A stretch of DNA of 14,350 bases from contig CALELJ010000001.1 of the NCBI GenBank assembly GCA_937902445.1, positions 1-14,350 on the forward strand, written 5' to 3'. Positions within the stretch are counted from its first letter, which is position 1. Every line of letters starts with the position of its first letter. Below the pieces are notes generated by a model. It saw only the letters and a program-made list of their open reading frames with translations. It made no database searches and was not told the origin of the DNA. Of the stretch, positions 14,252 through 14,350 are shown one piece after another. A program made the position numbers and the translations under genes. This DNA is from an uncultured Treponema sp. (GTDB lineage Bacteria > Spirochaetota > Spirochaetia > Treponematales > Treponemataceae).

Positions 14252-14350
14252 CAAGAATTGCGAGAGCAATTCTTGGGGCGAAAGTTACCCAAGGCATCGG
14301 CATCTAGGGAAACAAACGCTTTCGCCCCTTCATTGTATTTTTTTTCAATT
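14252..14350 (+). repeat. Structured repeat copy D, third of tandem triplet, runs to window end
   Basis: A 10-base stem (14252-14261 with 14266-14275) with a GAGA tetraloop. GCGAAAG (14278-14284) pairs with CTTTCGC (14319-14325) across the subtype-2 core, nearly identical to copy B. After CTTTCGC it departs from copies B and C (CCCCTTCATTGTA then eight T), so the repeat boundary is probably near 14325. The T-run is too far from the stem to be a standard terminator. Confidence 0.85.

Noticed and set aside
13996..14307. 103-codon open frame on + strand through the tandem repeats
   Set aside because: It starts inside the pstB fragment in another frame and consists of translated repeat units. 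Its length is a by-product of a repeat period and few stops, and no ribosome site or family pattern is seen.
14338..14345. T-run after copy D as a rho-independent terminator
   Set aside because: The nearest stem ends 12 bases earlier, too far for standard termination.
14054..14350. CRISPR array
   Set aside because: The units are ~98 bases with no short constant repeat and variable unique spacers, and the parts between hairpins are themselves repeated. No cas genes are present.
12935..14350. Integron attC sites
   Set aside because: The cassette-like layout is suggestive, but I cannot find a matched RYYYAAC/GTTRRRY pair framing the hairpins and no integrase is in the window. It remains open as an alternative for a proper search.

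Overview
The window looks like chromosomal DNA of a diderm, probably anaerobic bacterium, most likely a gut or rumen treponeme-like spirochaete. This rests on an outer-membrane patatin/barrel protein with a signal peptide, a fermentative alcohol dehydrogenase, moderate G+C with AAG/GAA/CTT-rich codons, and general resemblance to Treponema proteins. The genus is an inference and cannot be proven here.

Bases 1-12916 form a densely packed, ordinary region. In order: the 3' part of a small alarmone synthetase (+); cinA-C/pncC amidohydrolase and an anchored esterase (-, one transcription unit); a flavin reductase-like protein (+); an operon nfeD - SPFH/stomatin - LUD-domain protein (+); a convergent gap with a strong hairpin terminator inside a pair of 14-base inverted repeats; an iron-type alcohol dehydrogenase and a cation-diffusion-facilitator transporter (-); a divergent BD-FAE-like esterase (+); a patatin/outer-membrane barrel protein (-) whose 3' end overlaps the esterase; and tex (+). 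Several genes (nfeD, the alcohol dehydrogenase, the transporter, the patatin gene, tex) lack a Shine-Dalgarno sequence and have a -10 box ending only 6-9 bases before the ATG, which suggests leaderless mRNAs. Others (flavin reductase, SPFH, LUD, esterase, cinA, the HTH gene) have a clear Shine-Dalgarno.

Bases 12917-14350 are different: accessory, AT-richer and repeat-laden. Copies of a ~98-base structured repeat occur once just after tex (A) and as a tandem triplet at the window end (B-C-D). Each begins with a hairpin of complementary AAGAATTGC/GCAATTCTT arms, often closed by a GNRA-type tetraloop, followed by a long-range GCGAAAG/CTTTCGC pair. The repeats abut two broken genes: the last ~31 codons of a GNAT acetyltransferase directly after copy A, and the first 39 codons of the phosphate-transport ATPase gene pstB, cut inside its Walker A motif, directly before copy B. 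Between them lies an intact, oppositely oriented gene for a membrane-anchored HTH regulator with a zinc-ribbon tail. This looks like a repeat-bounded cassette or recombination zone and is the part most worth a second look. No integrase, transposase or CRISPR is present in the window.
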